A DNA stretch of 64,000 nt from Saprospiraceae bacterium (GTDB taxonomy: Bacteria; Bacteroidota; Bacteroidia; Chitinophagales; Saprospiraceae). Positions within the stretch are counted from its first letter, which is position 1. Each line of letters starts with the position of its first letter. Positions 32,388 to 42,400 of the stretch are shown in pieces. The notes beneath the pieces are model-generated. The model made no database searches. It was not told the DNA's origin and worked only from the letters and a program-made list of their open reading frames with translations. The position numbers and the translations under genes are program-made. Location: contig JAHBTW010000004.1 of assembly GCA_019638385.1 (NCBI GenBank), positions 62,001 to 126,000 on the forward strand, in the 5' to 3' direction.

Positions 32388-33248
32388 TTATAGCCGACAT
32401 TCACCCATTTCTGTGTGGTAGCCGATTAGGCCCTCCATCGGCGCTGCCAAAAAAACGCCCGGTTGCAATTTCGCTTCCGCCAATACAGCCTCCAGTATGC
32501 TGCGAAAATGCCAGGCTACCGACCCGGTGAAATGAACAGGCAACTCCTTTGCCGAAGAATAAGTCAAAACACACCGCTGCACAAACAGTTCAAACTGCCG
32601 GCGCACCAAACCCGCCGCAAAAGAGTGGCCGATGTGCCGGGAGAGAAACGGCACAAAGGACGCCAAAAACCGGCTGGGCGTATCGCTGCGATACACCGAC
32701 AAAATGACCTCATCCTTCGATACCGGATATTCCGATTCAAATGCGCCGAGCAGCTCGGACGGCAGCTCGCGGTTCAGCCAGGCAATGAGGAGTTCGCGGC
32801 CCAATACGGCCCCGCTGCCTTCATCGCCGAGGATGTAGCCCAACCCGCCTGCGTTTTGCACTACAGTACGACCACCGTACCACACAGAATTGGAGCCGGT
32901 GCCGAGAATACAGGCAATGCCCGGTTGGAAGCCGCACAAGGCCCGCGCAGCTCCCAACACATCGGTTTCAATTTCGATTTCCTCCGCTTCCGGAAAAACC
33001 GCCCGGAACAACTCGTGCAATTCCCGGCGGGCGCTTTCGGCTTTGCAGCCGGTTCCATAAAAAAATATCCGGCCGGCTGCCTCCCCTATCCGGCGGCGAG
33101 CTTGCTCCAGCGCATTGCGAATAGCTTCTTCCGAAAGAAAAAAGGGGTGAATGCCAATGGTTTGGAATCGCTGAGACTCCCGGCCGGGCATCAGTGCGGC
33201 CCAGTCGGCTTTGGTGGCGCCGCTGTCTATGAGCAGCAGGGGCCTCAT
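32388..33248 (-). CDS. murK: Amino-sugar kinase of the BadF/BadG/BcrA/BcrD family (MurNAc or GlcNAc kinase)
   Basis: The 286-residue sugar kinase has the ASKHA phosphate-1 motif LLIDSGATKADWAAL at its N terminus. CILGTGSNSVWYGG is the phosphate-2 loop. GGLGYILGDEGSGAVLGREL follows, and then a C-terminal VHFTGSVAWHFRSIL (adenosine motif). The start codon overlaps the stop of murQ as ATGA, so they are translated together. In Tannerella, a kinase of this family (MurK) phosphorylates N-acetylmuramic acid before MurQ acts. The same pathway is likely here. N-acetylglucosamine kinase activity cannot be excluded from sequence. No MurT-like transporter is next to it. Confidence 0.8.
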   Translation of the reverse strand: MRPLLLIDSGATKADWAALMPGRESQRFQTIGIHPFFLSEEAIRNALEQARRRIGEAAGRIFFYGTGCKAESARRELHELFRAVFPEAEEIEIETDVLGAARALCGFQPGIACILGTGSNSVWYGGRTVVQNAGGLGYILGDEGSGAVLGRELLIAWLNRELPSELLGAFESEYPVSKDEVILSVYRSDTPSRFLASFVPFLSRHIGHSFAAGLVRRQFELFVQRCVLTYSSAKELPVHFTGSVAWHFRSILEAVLAEAKLQPGVFLAAPMEGLIGYHTEMGECRL

Positions 33249-34072
33249 AGCTCCGGCGGGTTTTCGGCGTCTAAGCGCGACTCAAGGGCTTTGCGCACGT
33301 TGCCGTGTTCGAGCAGGAGCTTGTGTGCCGCGTCGTAGTCGAGTTGCAAAGCATTCATTAAAATTTTCGCTCCGCGCTCCACCAACTTGGCATTGCTCAG
33401 TTGCATGTCCACCATTTTATTGTCGAGTACCCGGCCCAGGCGGATCATGATGCTGGTGCTGATCATATTGAGCACGAGCTTTTGCGCGGTACCGGCTTTC
33501 ATGCGCGTACTGCCGGTGACAAATTCGGGGCCGGTGACCACTTCGATGGGAAAATCGGATTGTTCGGAAATTGGCGCATCGGGATTGCAGCTAATGCTGC
33601 CGGTGAGGATACCGTGGGCGCGGCAGGCGTGGAGGCCGCCCACCACATAAGGCGTGGCGCCCGATGCAGCAATACCCACCACTACATCCTGTTCGTTGAT
33701 GAAATACCGTTTGAGGTCTTTCCATGCCTGCCCGGAGTCGTCCTCGGCAAATTCCACGGCTTTGCGAATAGCGGTATCTCCGCCGGATATAATACCGACG
33801 ACCCAACTATCGGGAACGCCGTAAGTGGGCGGGCATTCCGAAGCATCGAGGATACCGAGGCGCCCGCTCGTACCCGCTCCGATGTAAAACAAGCGCCCGC
33901 CGCCGTTCATTTTTTCCACAATGGCCTCCACCAAACGTTCAATGGCCGGCAAGGCGCGCTCCACTGCGAAGGGCACAGTTTTATCTTCGTTATTGATGTT
34001 GCGCAACAGTTCTCCCACCGTCATCTTTTCCAGATGCCGATAATGGGAGGGCGATTCGGTGATTTTTTGCAT
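33245..34072 (-). CDS. murQ: N-acetylmuramic acid 6-phosphate etherase
   Basis: The 275-residue enzyme of the SIS fold removes the lactyl ether from MurNAc-6-phosphate, giving GlcNAc-6-phosphate and lactate in cell-wall recycling. The diagnostic block YIGAGTSGRLGILDASECPPTYG is complete, with the catalytic Glu of the SECP motif. Later blocks are VVGIAASGATPYVVGGL and FVTGSTRMKAGTAQKLVLNM. A second catalytic Glu lies in QEQDVV/AEDD surroundings as in the family. The length is slightly shorter than the usual 295-300, with a shortened C-terminal UBA-like tail ending in a MNALQLDYDAAHKLLLEHGN helix. Cytosolic. It is read first, followed by the overlapping kinase. Confidence 0.95.
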   Translation of the reverse strand: MQKITESPSHYRHLEKMTVGELLRNINNEDKTVPFAVERALPAIERLVEAIVEKMNGGGRLFYIGAGTSGRLGILDASECPPTYGVPDSWVVGIISGGDTAIRKAVEFAEDDSGQAWKDLKRYFINEQDVVVGIAASGATPYVVGGLHACRAHGILTGSISCNPDAPISEQSDFPIEVVTGPEFVTGSTRMKAGTAQKLVLNMISTSIMIRLGRVLDNKMVDMQLSNAKLVERGAKILMNALQLDYDAAHKLLLEHGNVRKALESRLDAENPPEL

Positions 34073-34184
34073 GTTTTAAGGATAATGGCTGCGCCAAAGT
34101 AGCAATCTCCTGAAAAATAGCATACAAAAAAATGAGGGCTTGCCCGTAGTTGGAAGGTCGCAGGGGCAAGTCGGGCGCTTTTTT

Positions 34185-34192
34185 TATCTTTG
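34185..34192 (+). promoter_or_regulatory. -7 box before cdsA
   Basis: TATCTTTG at 34185-34192 fits TAnnTTTG. No clear TTG lies at the expected distance. The ATG of cdsA follows 21 bases later. Confidence 0.4.
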
Positions 34193-34213
34193 TCGCATAA
34201 GTATAAAAGGCTC

Positions 34214-35041
34214 ATGCTTCAACGTGCCATTACGGGTTTCTTTTTCATTGCGGTTATGGTAGGCGGCATTTACGGGGGGCGTTACACCTTTCTGGGCTTA
34301 TTTGCCATCATCACAGCGGGTTGTTTGTGGGAATATCTGGGCATTGTGCTGGAAAGCGGCCGGAAGCGCGACCTCATCCGAAAATTACTGGGAGTAGTGC
34401 TCGGCCTCACGCCCTTTGCCGGCAATTCCTTGTTGCACCTCGGCCTGATATTGGACGAGGCCCATTTCATATCCGCATCGGCGCTGTTGCTTTTTCCACT
34501 CTTGTTCTTAGCGTTCATTTACGAGATGTACGCTCAATCGGAGCAGCCGTTTGCCAATATCGGCTATACCGTGTTGGGGGCTGTGTATATCGGCGTGCCT
34601 TTCGCGTTGTTGGAATTCATCGCATTCGACGACAAGCAGTTTTTTGCCGGCACGGTGATGGGCTTGCTCATCATGACCTGGGGCAATGACAGCGCCGCTT
34701 ATTTGTTCGGCTCCAGATGGGGCCGCAGGTTGTTGTTTCCCCGGCTGTCGCCAAAAAAAACCTGGGAAGGCTTTTGGGGCGGCGCTGTGTTTACGCTGCT
34801 TTCCGCCGGGGTGTTGAGCCTGTTTTTTAAGGGGCTTACGCCGCTGAATTGGCTGATCCTGGGAGTGATCGTGATTGTGTTCGGCACTTTCGGCGACCTG
34901 GTGGAGTCTATGCTCAAGCGCAGTTTTCATGCCAAAGACTCCGGCGATCTGCTGCCCGGCCACGGCGGCCTCCTCGACCGCTTCGACGGTTTTATCTTTT
35001 TGCTTCCCTTTGCGGCTGCGTATATTTTGTTGTTGCGCTAA
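34214..35041 (+). CDS. cdsA: Phosphatidate cytidylyltransferase
   Basis: The 275-residue inner-membrane enzyme makes CDP-diacylglycerol from CTP and phosphatidate. It has about eight hydrophobic helices. The C-terminal family signature is complete: GDLVESMLKRSFHAKDSGDL followed by LPGHGGLLDRFDG, where the KR, KD, PGHGG and DR residues bind CTP and metal. I take ATG 34214 (MLQRAITGFFF). The longer open frame begins with TTG and would start inside the -7 box. The permease gene overlaps an alternative frame of its end but its real start is 40 bases downstream. Confidence 0.95.
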   Translation: MLQRAITGFFFIAVMVGGIYGGRYTFLGLFAIITAGCLWEYLGIVLESGRKRDLIRKLLGVVLGLTPFAGNSLLHLGLILDEAHFISASALLLFPLLFLAFIYEMYAQSEQPFANIGYTVLGAVYIGVPFALLEFIAFDDKQFFAGTVMGLLIMTWGNDSAAYLFGSRWGRRLLFPRLSPKKTWEGFWGGAVFTLLSAGVLSLFFKGLTPLNWLILGVIVIVFGTFGDLVESMLKRSFHAKDSGDLLPGHGGLLDRFDGFIFLLPFAAAYILLLR

Positions 35042-35081
35042 ACCGTTGTATCATGCGGCGCAAAAAAAGCCCGAAGAATAC

Positions 35082-36404
35082 ATGCACAAGTTGCCACAGC
35101 GAACAATAGGATGGGTCAGTGCGGGCGCCGTAGTGGTAGCCAATATGGTGGGCACGGGCGCATTCACGACGCTGGGTTTGCAGTTGCAACACTTACACAA
35201 CACCTGGGTTATTCTCTCCCTTTGGATTTTTGGAGGCATCATCGCTTTGTTCGGCGCGGTGAGCTATGCGGAGTTGGGCGCCCGGATGCCGCGTTCGGGC
35301 GGCGAGTATTATTTTCTCTCGCGCATTTACCATCCTATGGCCGGGTATCTATCCGGCTGGGTATCCCTCACAGTAGGCTTTACGGCGTCCATCGCGCTAT
35401 CGGCCATGGCAATGGGAGCGTACCTGTCCAATATTGCCGGCATGGATGCCCGCTGGATTGCATTGACGGTGATTGTAGCCGTATCGGCCATGCACTCGGT
35501 ACACCTGCGGCAGAGCAGCCGGTTTCAAAACATTTTCACTCTGCTCAAACTCGCCCTTATGGTCTTTCTCATTGCGGCTTGTATCGGTTATCCGCCGCAA
35601 AACGGCGCATTGAATTGGAACGGCGCCTGGCTGCCGGAAATGGGCAGCGCGCATTATGCAGTGGCTTTAGTATTTGTGGTATATGCCTATTCGGGTTGGA
35701 ATGCTGCGGCCTACATCACCGGCGAGGTGCGCCAACCGGCGCGTAATCTGCCCCGCGCACTCATCGGCGGCACATTGCTCGTGGCGGTGCTGTATGTGCT
35801 GCTGCAATTCGGTTTTTTGTACCAGGCCGGCAAAGAAGCTTTGGATGGGAAAATAGAAGTGGCCCAAATTGCCGCACAAAGCCTGTTCGGCGCTTCAGGG
35901 GCTAAGTGGGTGAGCGTGTTTATCGGATTGCTGTTGGTATCCAGCATCAGCGCGATGGTGTGGGTGGGGCCGCGCGTAAGTCGGGCCATGGCCGAGGATT
36001 ACCCCGTGTGGCATTTTCTGGCCCGCGACAACAAACACGGCGTACCCGTGAACGCGATCTGGTTTCAGGCCGCCGTGAGCGTGTTTCTGCTGCTGAGCGG
36101 TTCTTTCGAGCAGGTGCTCATTTACAGCGGTTTTGTATTGCATCTCTCCACCACTGCCGCCGTGGCCGGCGTATTGATATTGCGGCGAAAAGACCGCGCT
36201 GCACCCCCGTTTTCCGGGCCGTTTTACCCCTGGGGGCAAATCATATTTCTCCTCTTTAGCGTATGGATGCTGGGCTTCCTGCTCTACGACAAACCCCGCG
36301 AAAGTATGCTCGGCATGCTCAACCTCGCCATCGGCGCCGTATCGTATTGGTGGAATAAGCGCTACGCGCTGCCGCCGGTAAGAAAGAATAAAAAAAGGCA
36401 GTAA
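35082..36404 (+). CDS. APC-superfamily amino acid permease
   Basis: The 440-residue protein has twelve predicted helices. TM1 carries the APC substrate-binding glycine stretch VVANMVGTGAFTTLGLQLQ, and TM2-TM3 include FGAVSYAELGARMPRSGGEYYFL, another APC hallmark. FVVYAYSGWNAAAYITGEVR with PARNLPRAL marks TM6. It imports or exchanges amino acids at the inner membrane. The start at 35082 (MHKLPQRTIGWV) is chosen because the upstream open frame runs through cdsA in another phase. The C terminus ends with the basic KNKKRQ, within a bidirectional terminator stem. Substrate is not predictable. Confidence 0.9.
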   Translation: MHKLPQRTIGWVSAGAVVVANMVGTGAFTTLGLQLQHLHNTWVILSLWIFGGIIALFGAVSYAELGARMPRSGGEYYFLSRIYHPMAGYLSGWVSLTVGFTASIALSAMAMGAYLSNIAGMDARWIALTVIVAVSAMHSVHLRQSSRFQNIFTLLKLALMVFLIAACIGYPPQNGALNWNGAWLPEMGSAHYAVALVFVVYAYSGWNAAAYITGEVRQPARNLPRALIGGTLLVAVLYVLLQFGFLYQAGKEALDGKIEVAQIAAQSLFGASGAKWVSVFIGLLLVSSISAMVWVGPRVSRAMAEDYPVWHFLARDNKHGVPVNAIWFQAAVSVFLLLSGSFEQVLIYSGFVLHLSTTAAVAGVLILRRKDRAAPPFSGPFYPWGQIIFLLFSVWMLGFLLYDKPRESMLGMLNLAIGAVSYWWNKRYALPPVRKNKKRQ

Positions 36405-36433
36405 AAAGTGCGGAATCGCCCTTTTACTGCCTT
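36395..36433. terminator. Bidirectional terminator between the permease and adhesin genes
   Basis: AAGGCAGTAAAAG (36395-36407) pairs with CTTTTACTGCCTT (36421-36433) around a 12-13 base loop. It lies at the end of two convergent genes, overlaps the last codons of the permease and can end transcripts from both sides. Confidence 0.75.
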
Positions 36434-36464
36434 GCTTCACACTATGCTCCATGCCCTATGCTCA

Positions 36465-39400
36465 TCACCGCAACAGCGTCACATTGCCTTTTTTGACAAA
36501 CTGCTCGCCGCCGGGGCAACTCACGATTAAGTGGAACCCATATACATCGGGCGGAAGGTCTTTGCCTTTAAAGGTGCCGTCCCAGGAATCGTTGAGGTTG
36601 GTCGCTTCGAACATCTTCTGTCCCCAGCGATTGTAAATCACCCAGTTGACCTCCAACACCAAAGGCGGGCGGGCGCGCACGCGCAGCACATCGTTTTCAC
36701 CGTCTCCGTTGGGCGTAAAGGCCGAGGGAAAGAAAATATACGGCTCTTCGCACAGGAAGTTGACGACTACCGTCACGCGCAGGTCGGCGCTGCATCCGTC
36801 TTTGCTCACCGTCACCGTGTATTCGGTGGTGCGATCGGGCGTGGCTACCGGGTTGCGAATGTCGGATGCACTCAGCGACTCCGCCGGCGTCCAATTAAAC
36901 ATACAATCATCGCAACCGATAACATCTAATTGCGATGGATCGCCCAATATGACTTCGTCCGGCGTGGCGGTAGCGGTCACAGTTCCCGGCAGATCGAGAA
37001 TGGTTACTGTCGTGGAGAGTGTTTGTTCACACCCGAACTGATTGGTGAGCAATACGCTGATGTTTTGAGCGATTGTAGCATTGACCGTCACAATGGGGTT
37101 GCCGCTCGGCGGCGTCACGGCATTGGCCGGCGACCAGTTGTAGGTCAGGTTCTGCGAAGGATCCAAGTTCACTACGCCGATTTGGGTGGTAGTAGCCGGA
37201 ACGCAGAGTACCACCGGCGGAGTAATGATAGCGGCTATCGGGAAGTTGTTTACTGTCACCGAGGTCACTTCCGTACACCCGTTGTCATCGGTTGCTCTTA
37301 CATAATAAGTGGAAGAACCCGCCGGCGGACTAACCGTAAAGGTAGCGCCCGTGCCGGCTACCGGCACAAAGAGCGGATTGTCGGCCCATTCGAAGCCTGC
37401 CGCTATGGCACTTGATGCGGTGAGCGTGGCCAAGGCATCGGGGGTACACAGCGTAGTCTCTCCGCTTACCGACAAGTCTATAGCCGGATACACCCGCACT
37501 TCTATTTGCCGCTCAATGCTGCATCCCAGCACCGGATCGCTGATGGTCACGCTGTAAGTGCGGTCAATGGCAGTTGTAACGGTAGGATTGTGCGGCGGAT
37601 TGAGGTCAAGGCCATCCAACGGCGACCACACATAAGTATAGGCCGGATTGCCTCCGGGATTGATCGGCGTGGGCGCATCTATACACACCCGGATGGAATC
37701 CTGAATACCCGTATCAATGATAAAGAGGCTAATGTTTACGGTTGTGGTATCGGTACAGCCGTTGGCATCTTCGGCCACCACGATGTAATTGGAGCCGCCC
37801 TCTGCCGGGGTCACGGTGATGCTTGCCCCCGTACCTGCCGGCGTGTTGAAGTTGTTGAGATACCAGGTAAAGGTCGCGCTTACGTCAGCGGTAGCGGTCA
37901 GTGTTACCGGTGCAATCTCGCAGAGCAGCGTGTCTTCGCTTGCCGTCAGGTTAATGAGCGGAAAGACGTCCACTTCAATGGTTTGCGCTACACTACAGCC
38001 ACTTACCGGATCGGTCACGGTCACGTTGTAGGTAGCCGGGCCGTTGAGTACGGCTACAGGATTGGATGGATCGCTGAGGTCAAGCCCGGTAGTGGGCGAC
38101 CAGACGTAGGTGTAAGCCGGATTGCCGCCCGGATTGAGCGGAGTCGGCGTATTGCCGCAGATCGTTTGCGGCGACCCCAAGTCGCCGGGTTCAAAGTTTA
38201 CTGCGGTCACCGTGACGGTAGCCGTATCCCGGCAGTCATTGGCGTCGAGTGCTATTGCGGTGTAGGTGAAAACGCCTTCCTCGTCGAAGGTGACGGTAAA
38301 GCTGTTTCCGGTAAATACCAGATCGCCATTAAGATACCATTCGATGGTGACCGGCACGCTGCCCGAAGCGCTCAGCGTCACATCGCCGAAGCCGCACAGG
38401 GTGGTATCTGCCGTCGCCTGAAGATTGATCGGTGCGAATACGCCCACTTCGATGGTCTGCTCCACACTACAGCCGCTTACCGGATCGGTAACAGTTACAT
38501 TGTAGGTGGCCGGGCTGTTGAGCACGGCAACGGGATTGGACGGGTCGCTCAGGTCAAGCCCGGTGGTGGGCGACCAGGTGTAAGTATAAGCCGGATTGCC
38601 GCCCGGATTGAGCGGAGTCGGCGTGTTGACGCAGATTGTTTGCGGCGAGTTCAGGTCGCCGGGTTGGAAGTCGGCAGCGGTAATATTGACAACCGCCGTA
38701 TCGCTACACATAAAGCCGTCCGTTGCAATGACCTGCACTACATAGTTGCCGGCTGCGGTAACGTTGTAGGATACCGGGCTGCCGGTCGCAAAAGGCGGCT
38801 GACCCGGCTCCGACCACGAGAAGGTCACCGGCACAGTAGCCGAGGCGTTCAATTCCAATTCACCCAAACTACAGACGGTTGTATCGCCGGTCGCCGTCAG
38901 CCCTATTTCCGGCGTTACCAATACCGTCACTGTTCGGATGGTCTGGCAGAAAAAGCCGCCGGTTGTATCCGTGATGGTTACGCTGTAAACGCCGCCGGTT
39001 GTGCCGATGTAGATCGGATTGGCCGGATTGCTGAGGTCGAGGTCGGTCGTAGGCGACCACTCGTATTGGAAATTGGGATTGGCGCCGGAACTGATGCCCG
39101 CCGGTTCGCCGGCACATATAATGACCGTGTCGGCGATTTCCACCTTAAACGGCACAATGCTCACATTGACCTCCACCGTATCGGTGCAGCCGAATTGATT
39201 GGTGATGATACCGGTAATCATGCCGCCATTGGGGCCGACCATAGCAATGGGGGTAGCAGTGCCTGCGCCGCTGACAATCAGTTCGGCAGGCGTCCAAACG
39301 TAAGTGAGCGTATCCTGATCGTCGAGATTGGTGACGATGATGGGGAAAGCCACATCTTCGCAGGCCGTCACATCGCCGGAAGGCGTTGCGGTCACATCCA

Positions 39401-42400
39401 CGCCGTTATCGGTTATGGTCACGCTTCGGCTTTCGGTGCAGCCAAAAGCATCGGTAGCGGTAGCGGTATAGGTTTCTACCCGGAAAGGATCAACGGTTAT
39501 CGTCGGGCCGCCGAGGTTTTGGCCCAGGCTGTTGGTCCATACGACGGTAGCCGGCACGATGGTTCCGGCGCCGAGCGTCACGGGGCCGCCGCAGGTAGTT
39601 GCGTCATCCGGGATGTCTAAGCCGATGGCGTCGGGTACCAAAACGAGCACATCCTGTACATAAGAGCAGGTGTCGCCGCCCAATGCCTGTATTTGCACAG
39701 TGTAGAGGGTGGTTTGGTCGGGAAAGGCCAGCGGATTGGCGGCCGTGGCGTCGCTCAGGCCGTCGGCGGGGGCCCAGAGGTACTGGTAGGCCGGATTTCC
39801 GCCGGGGTTGAGCGGCACAGAATCGCCGCGACACACCAGGACCGTGTCCGCAATGGATACATTGATCAATTGGATGTTGATCGTTTCGGTCACGGAAGCA
39901 GGGCAGTTATTGGCCGTGTTGATGGTGAGCGTCACCGTAAGGTCGCCGCTTTCCGTCACCGTGATGACCGGATTTTGTAGCGTAGAACTTTGCCCGTTGC
40001 TAAAGGTCCAGTTCCACTGATTGGTATTGTTGAACGTATTGATAGACCCATCGAAAAAAGCTATTTCAGCGCTGCCGTTGTTGCATTCGGCGATGTCGTA
40101 ATCGAATAATGCAACAATCTGCGGGTCAGTGATGTCCACAGTTGCCGTGAGGGTATCTGCGCAGCTCACGTCGTAGCCGATGGTGAGGGTTACGATGTAA
40201 GAACCGGCAGTAGTGTAAGTGTGTACCGGGCTGGTTTCGGTGCTGCCTGTGCCGTCGCCGAAATCCCACACATAAGCAAATGCATCGGTGCTGGTGTTGG
40301 TAAACTCCACGGTGGCGCCGTTGCACTGAACGAGGGTGGTGAATCCGAGTTGGAATGCCGTGTCCACCACGGCCGTTTGTACCGTACCGGTAAAGTCGCA
40401 CCCGTACTGATTGCTGATTTCAACGGTTACCACCAACTCGCCCGGCGTTTCAATGAAGTCAGGCGTAGCCGTGGTTTCCGTACCCGGCACAAAAGCGCTC
40501 GCCGGCGACCAGAGGTAAGTCAGTATGTCGTTCGGGTCGTTGTTGATGGCTTCTATTACCAATTCTTCGCCCAAACAAACCGCCGCCACATCGGGCAGGG
40601 TGACGTTTACCGGGCCGCCGGATACCTGTACGCTTTGGGATGCTTCACATCCAGAGGCGTCGGTCGCCGTCACCGTAAAGGTCGCCACACCGGATACCGG
40701 TACTGTCAGGGTATTGGTTTGCGACAGAATGTCGCCCCCCGCATTGGTCCATTCCCAATCAACCGATACGGAGGCCGTGGCTGTCAGGGTGGTTTCGGCA
40801 TCGCAGGTTAGCCCGGCGCCGTCCACGTTGATGTCAATAGCCGGCGGTACCGTCACGGTAAGGGAGTAGGCGTAATAGCAGGTGTCGGCGCTCACCAAGC
40901 CGACGGTGAGGGTATAAACCGTGGTTTGAGCCGGGCTGAATACCGGATTGTTCGAAGTTGGGTCGTCTATGCCATCTGCCGGCGACCACAGGTACAGGTA
41001 ATCGGTGCTCAGCGGAGCGGCCAACTGAACGCTTCCTCCTTCGCAACGAACCAACAATTCGGGCAACAATTCAAAATCAATCGGATCAATCAGGCGAATG
41101 TTTACCGGCTTGCTCATGGTGTTGCTACAGTCGTCGGCAGCCGTCACGGTGAGGGTTACGTTGAGGTCGGTATTGCTGTAAATGGTGAGTGTCGGGTTTT
41201 GCTGGTCGGAAGTTTGTCCGTTGCCGAAATCCCAACTCCATGCCGTGATGGGGCTTACCGTGCTGACGGAGGCATCCATAAAGCGAACGATCACGCTGTC
41301 GGGGGAGCAGGTTTCATACTCCACCGTAAACTCTGCGCTCAGCGATTTCATTTGCACAATCACTTCGCGGGTGATGGAGTCCCGGCACAGCTCCGTGTCG
41401 GGTACTTTGAGAGTGACTAAGTAAGTCCCTACATCGGAGTAAGTGTAAGACGGATTGGGCAAAGTAGAGCCGGCGCCGGGGTTGAGCGGGTCGCCGAAGC
41501 TCCATTCATATACAGATGCTCCGGTGCTGGTATTGTTGAAATTGATGGTCAGTCCGTCGCAGTCGGCTACTGCTTCAAAATCGAGCATGGGGAGCGGGCT
41601 GCTGTTTACGGTTACGGTTCGGATGATTTCACACACCCCGCCCGGCGCCGTAATGGTAACGGTATAAACCGCCGGCCCGGCCGCCACGATTCTCGGATTG
41701 ACGGAGTTGGCCGGATCGAGCAGTCCGATGCTTGGCGACCAGAGATAATCGAAGCCGATATTGGGATCGGTATCGGGGTTGAGGCTGAGGGTATCGCCGG
41801 CACAGGCAAACAAATCGGCTCGGATAAACCCGCCGGGGTTGTCTAAGCCGGAGGTAAATGTAGTGTCAAAAACGGACGTACACGCGTTGGCATTGGTCAC
41901 TTCAAACCGAATGGTTCCAGTGACGCCGAGCGGCACATTGAAAGAAGGGTTGGGCAAGGTAGAGATAAGAGTGTCGCCGTTATATATCACCGTCCATTTG
42001 CGCGATGTGATCATCACGGATGTATCAACCGACAAATCCTGCAACTGAAGGATAGCAAAGGTATCGCAATCAAACACATCGGCGCGATAGTCAGCCAACA
42101 GGGTGCTGGTAGTGAGATAGATTTGCTGACAAAACGTATCCACGCAGGTGCTGAGCGGCTCTGCCACCAATGTCACCGTATAGATACCTGTGTCGGGGAA
42201 AGTATAGAGCGGGTTTTGTTCTGTAGAACTCGGAGTCGAAGCCGGGAAGTCGAAATACCATATAAAATCATCGGCATTGGTACTGGTGCTGGTAAACTGC
42301 ACGGTGAGGTCGTCGCATTGCACTTCCGGCGCGTCAAAACTGGCGGTTGCTTCGTTACACTGGCCCACGTTGTACTGAAAATCGCGGCGGGTGGAGGATA

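Noticed and set aside
37506..39620. 704-codon plus-strand open frame inside the adhesin gene
   Set aside because: Antisense to repetitive Ig-like coding sequence; the His/Gly/Arg-rich translation is typical of a shadow frame.
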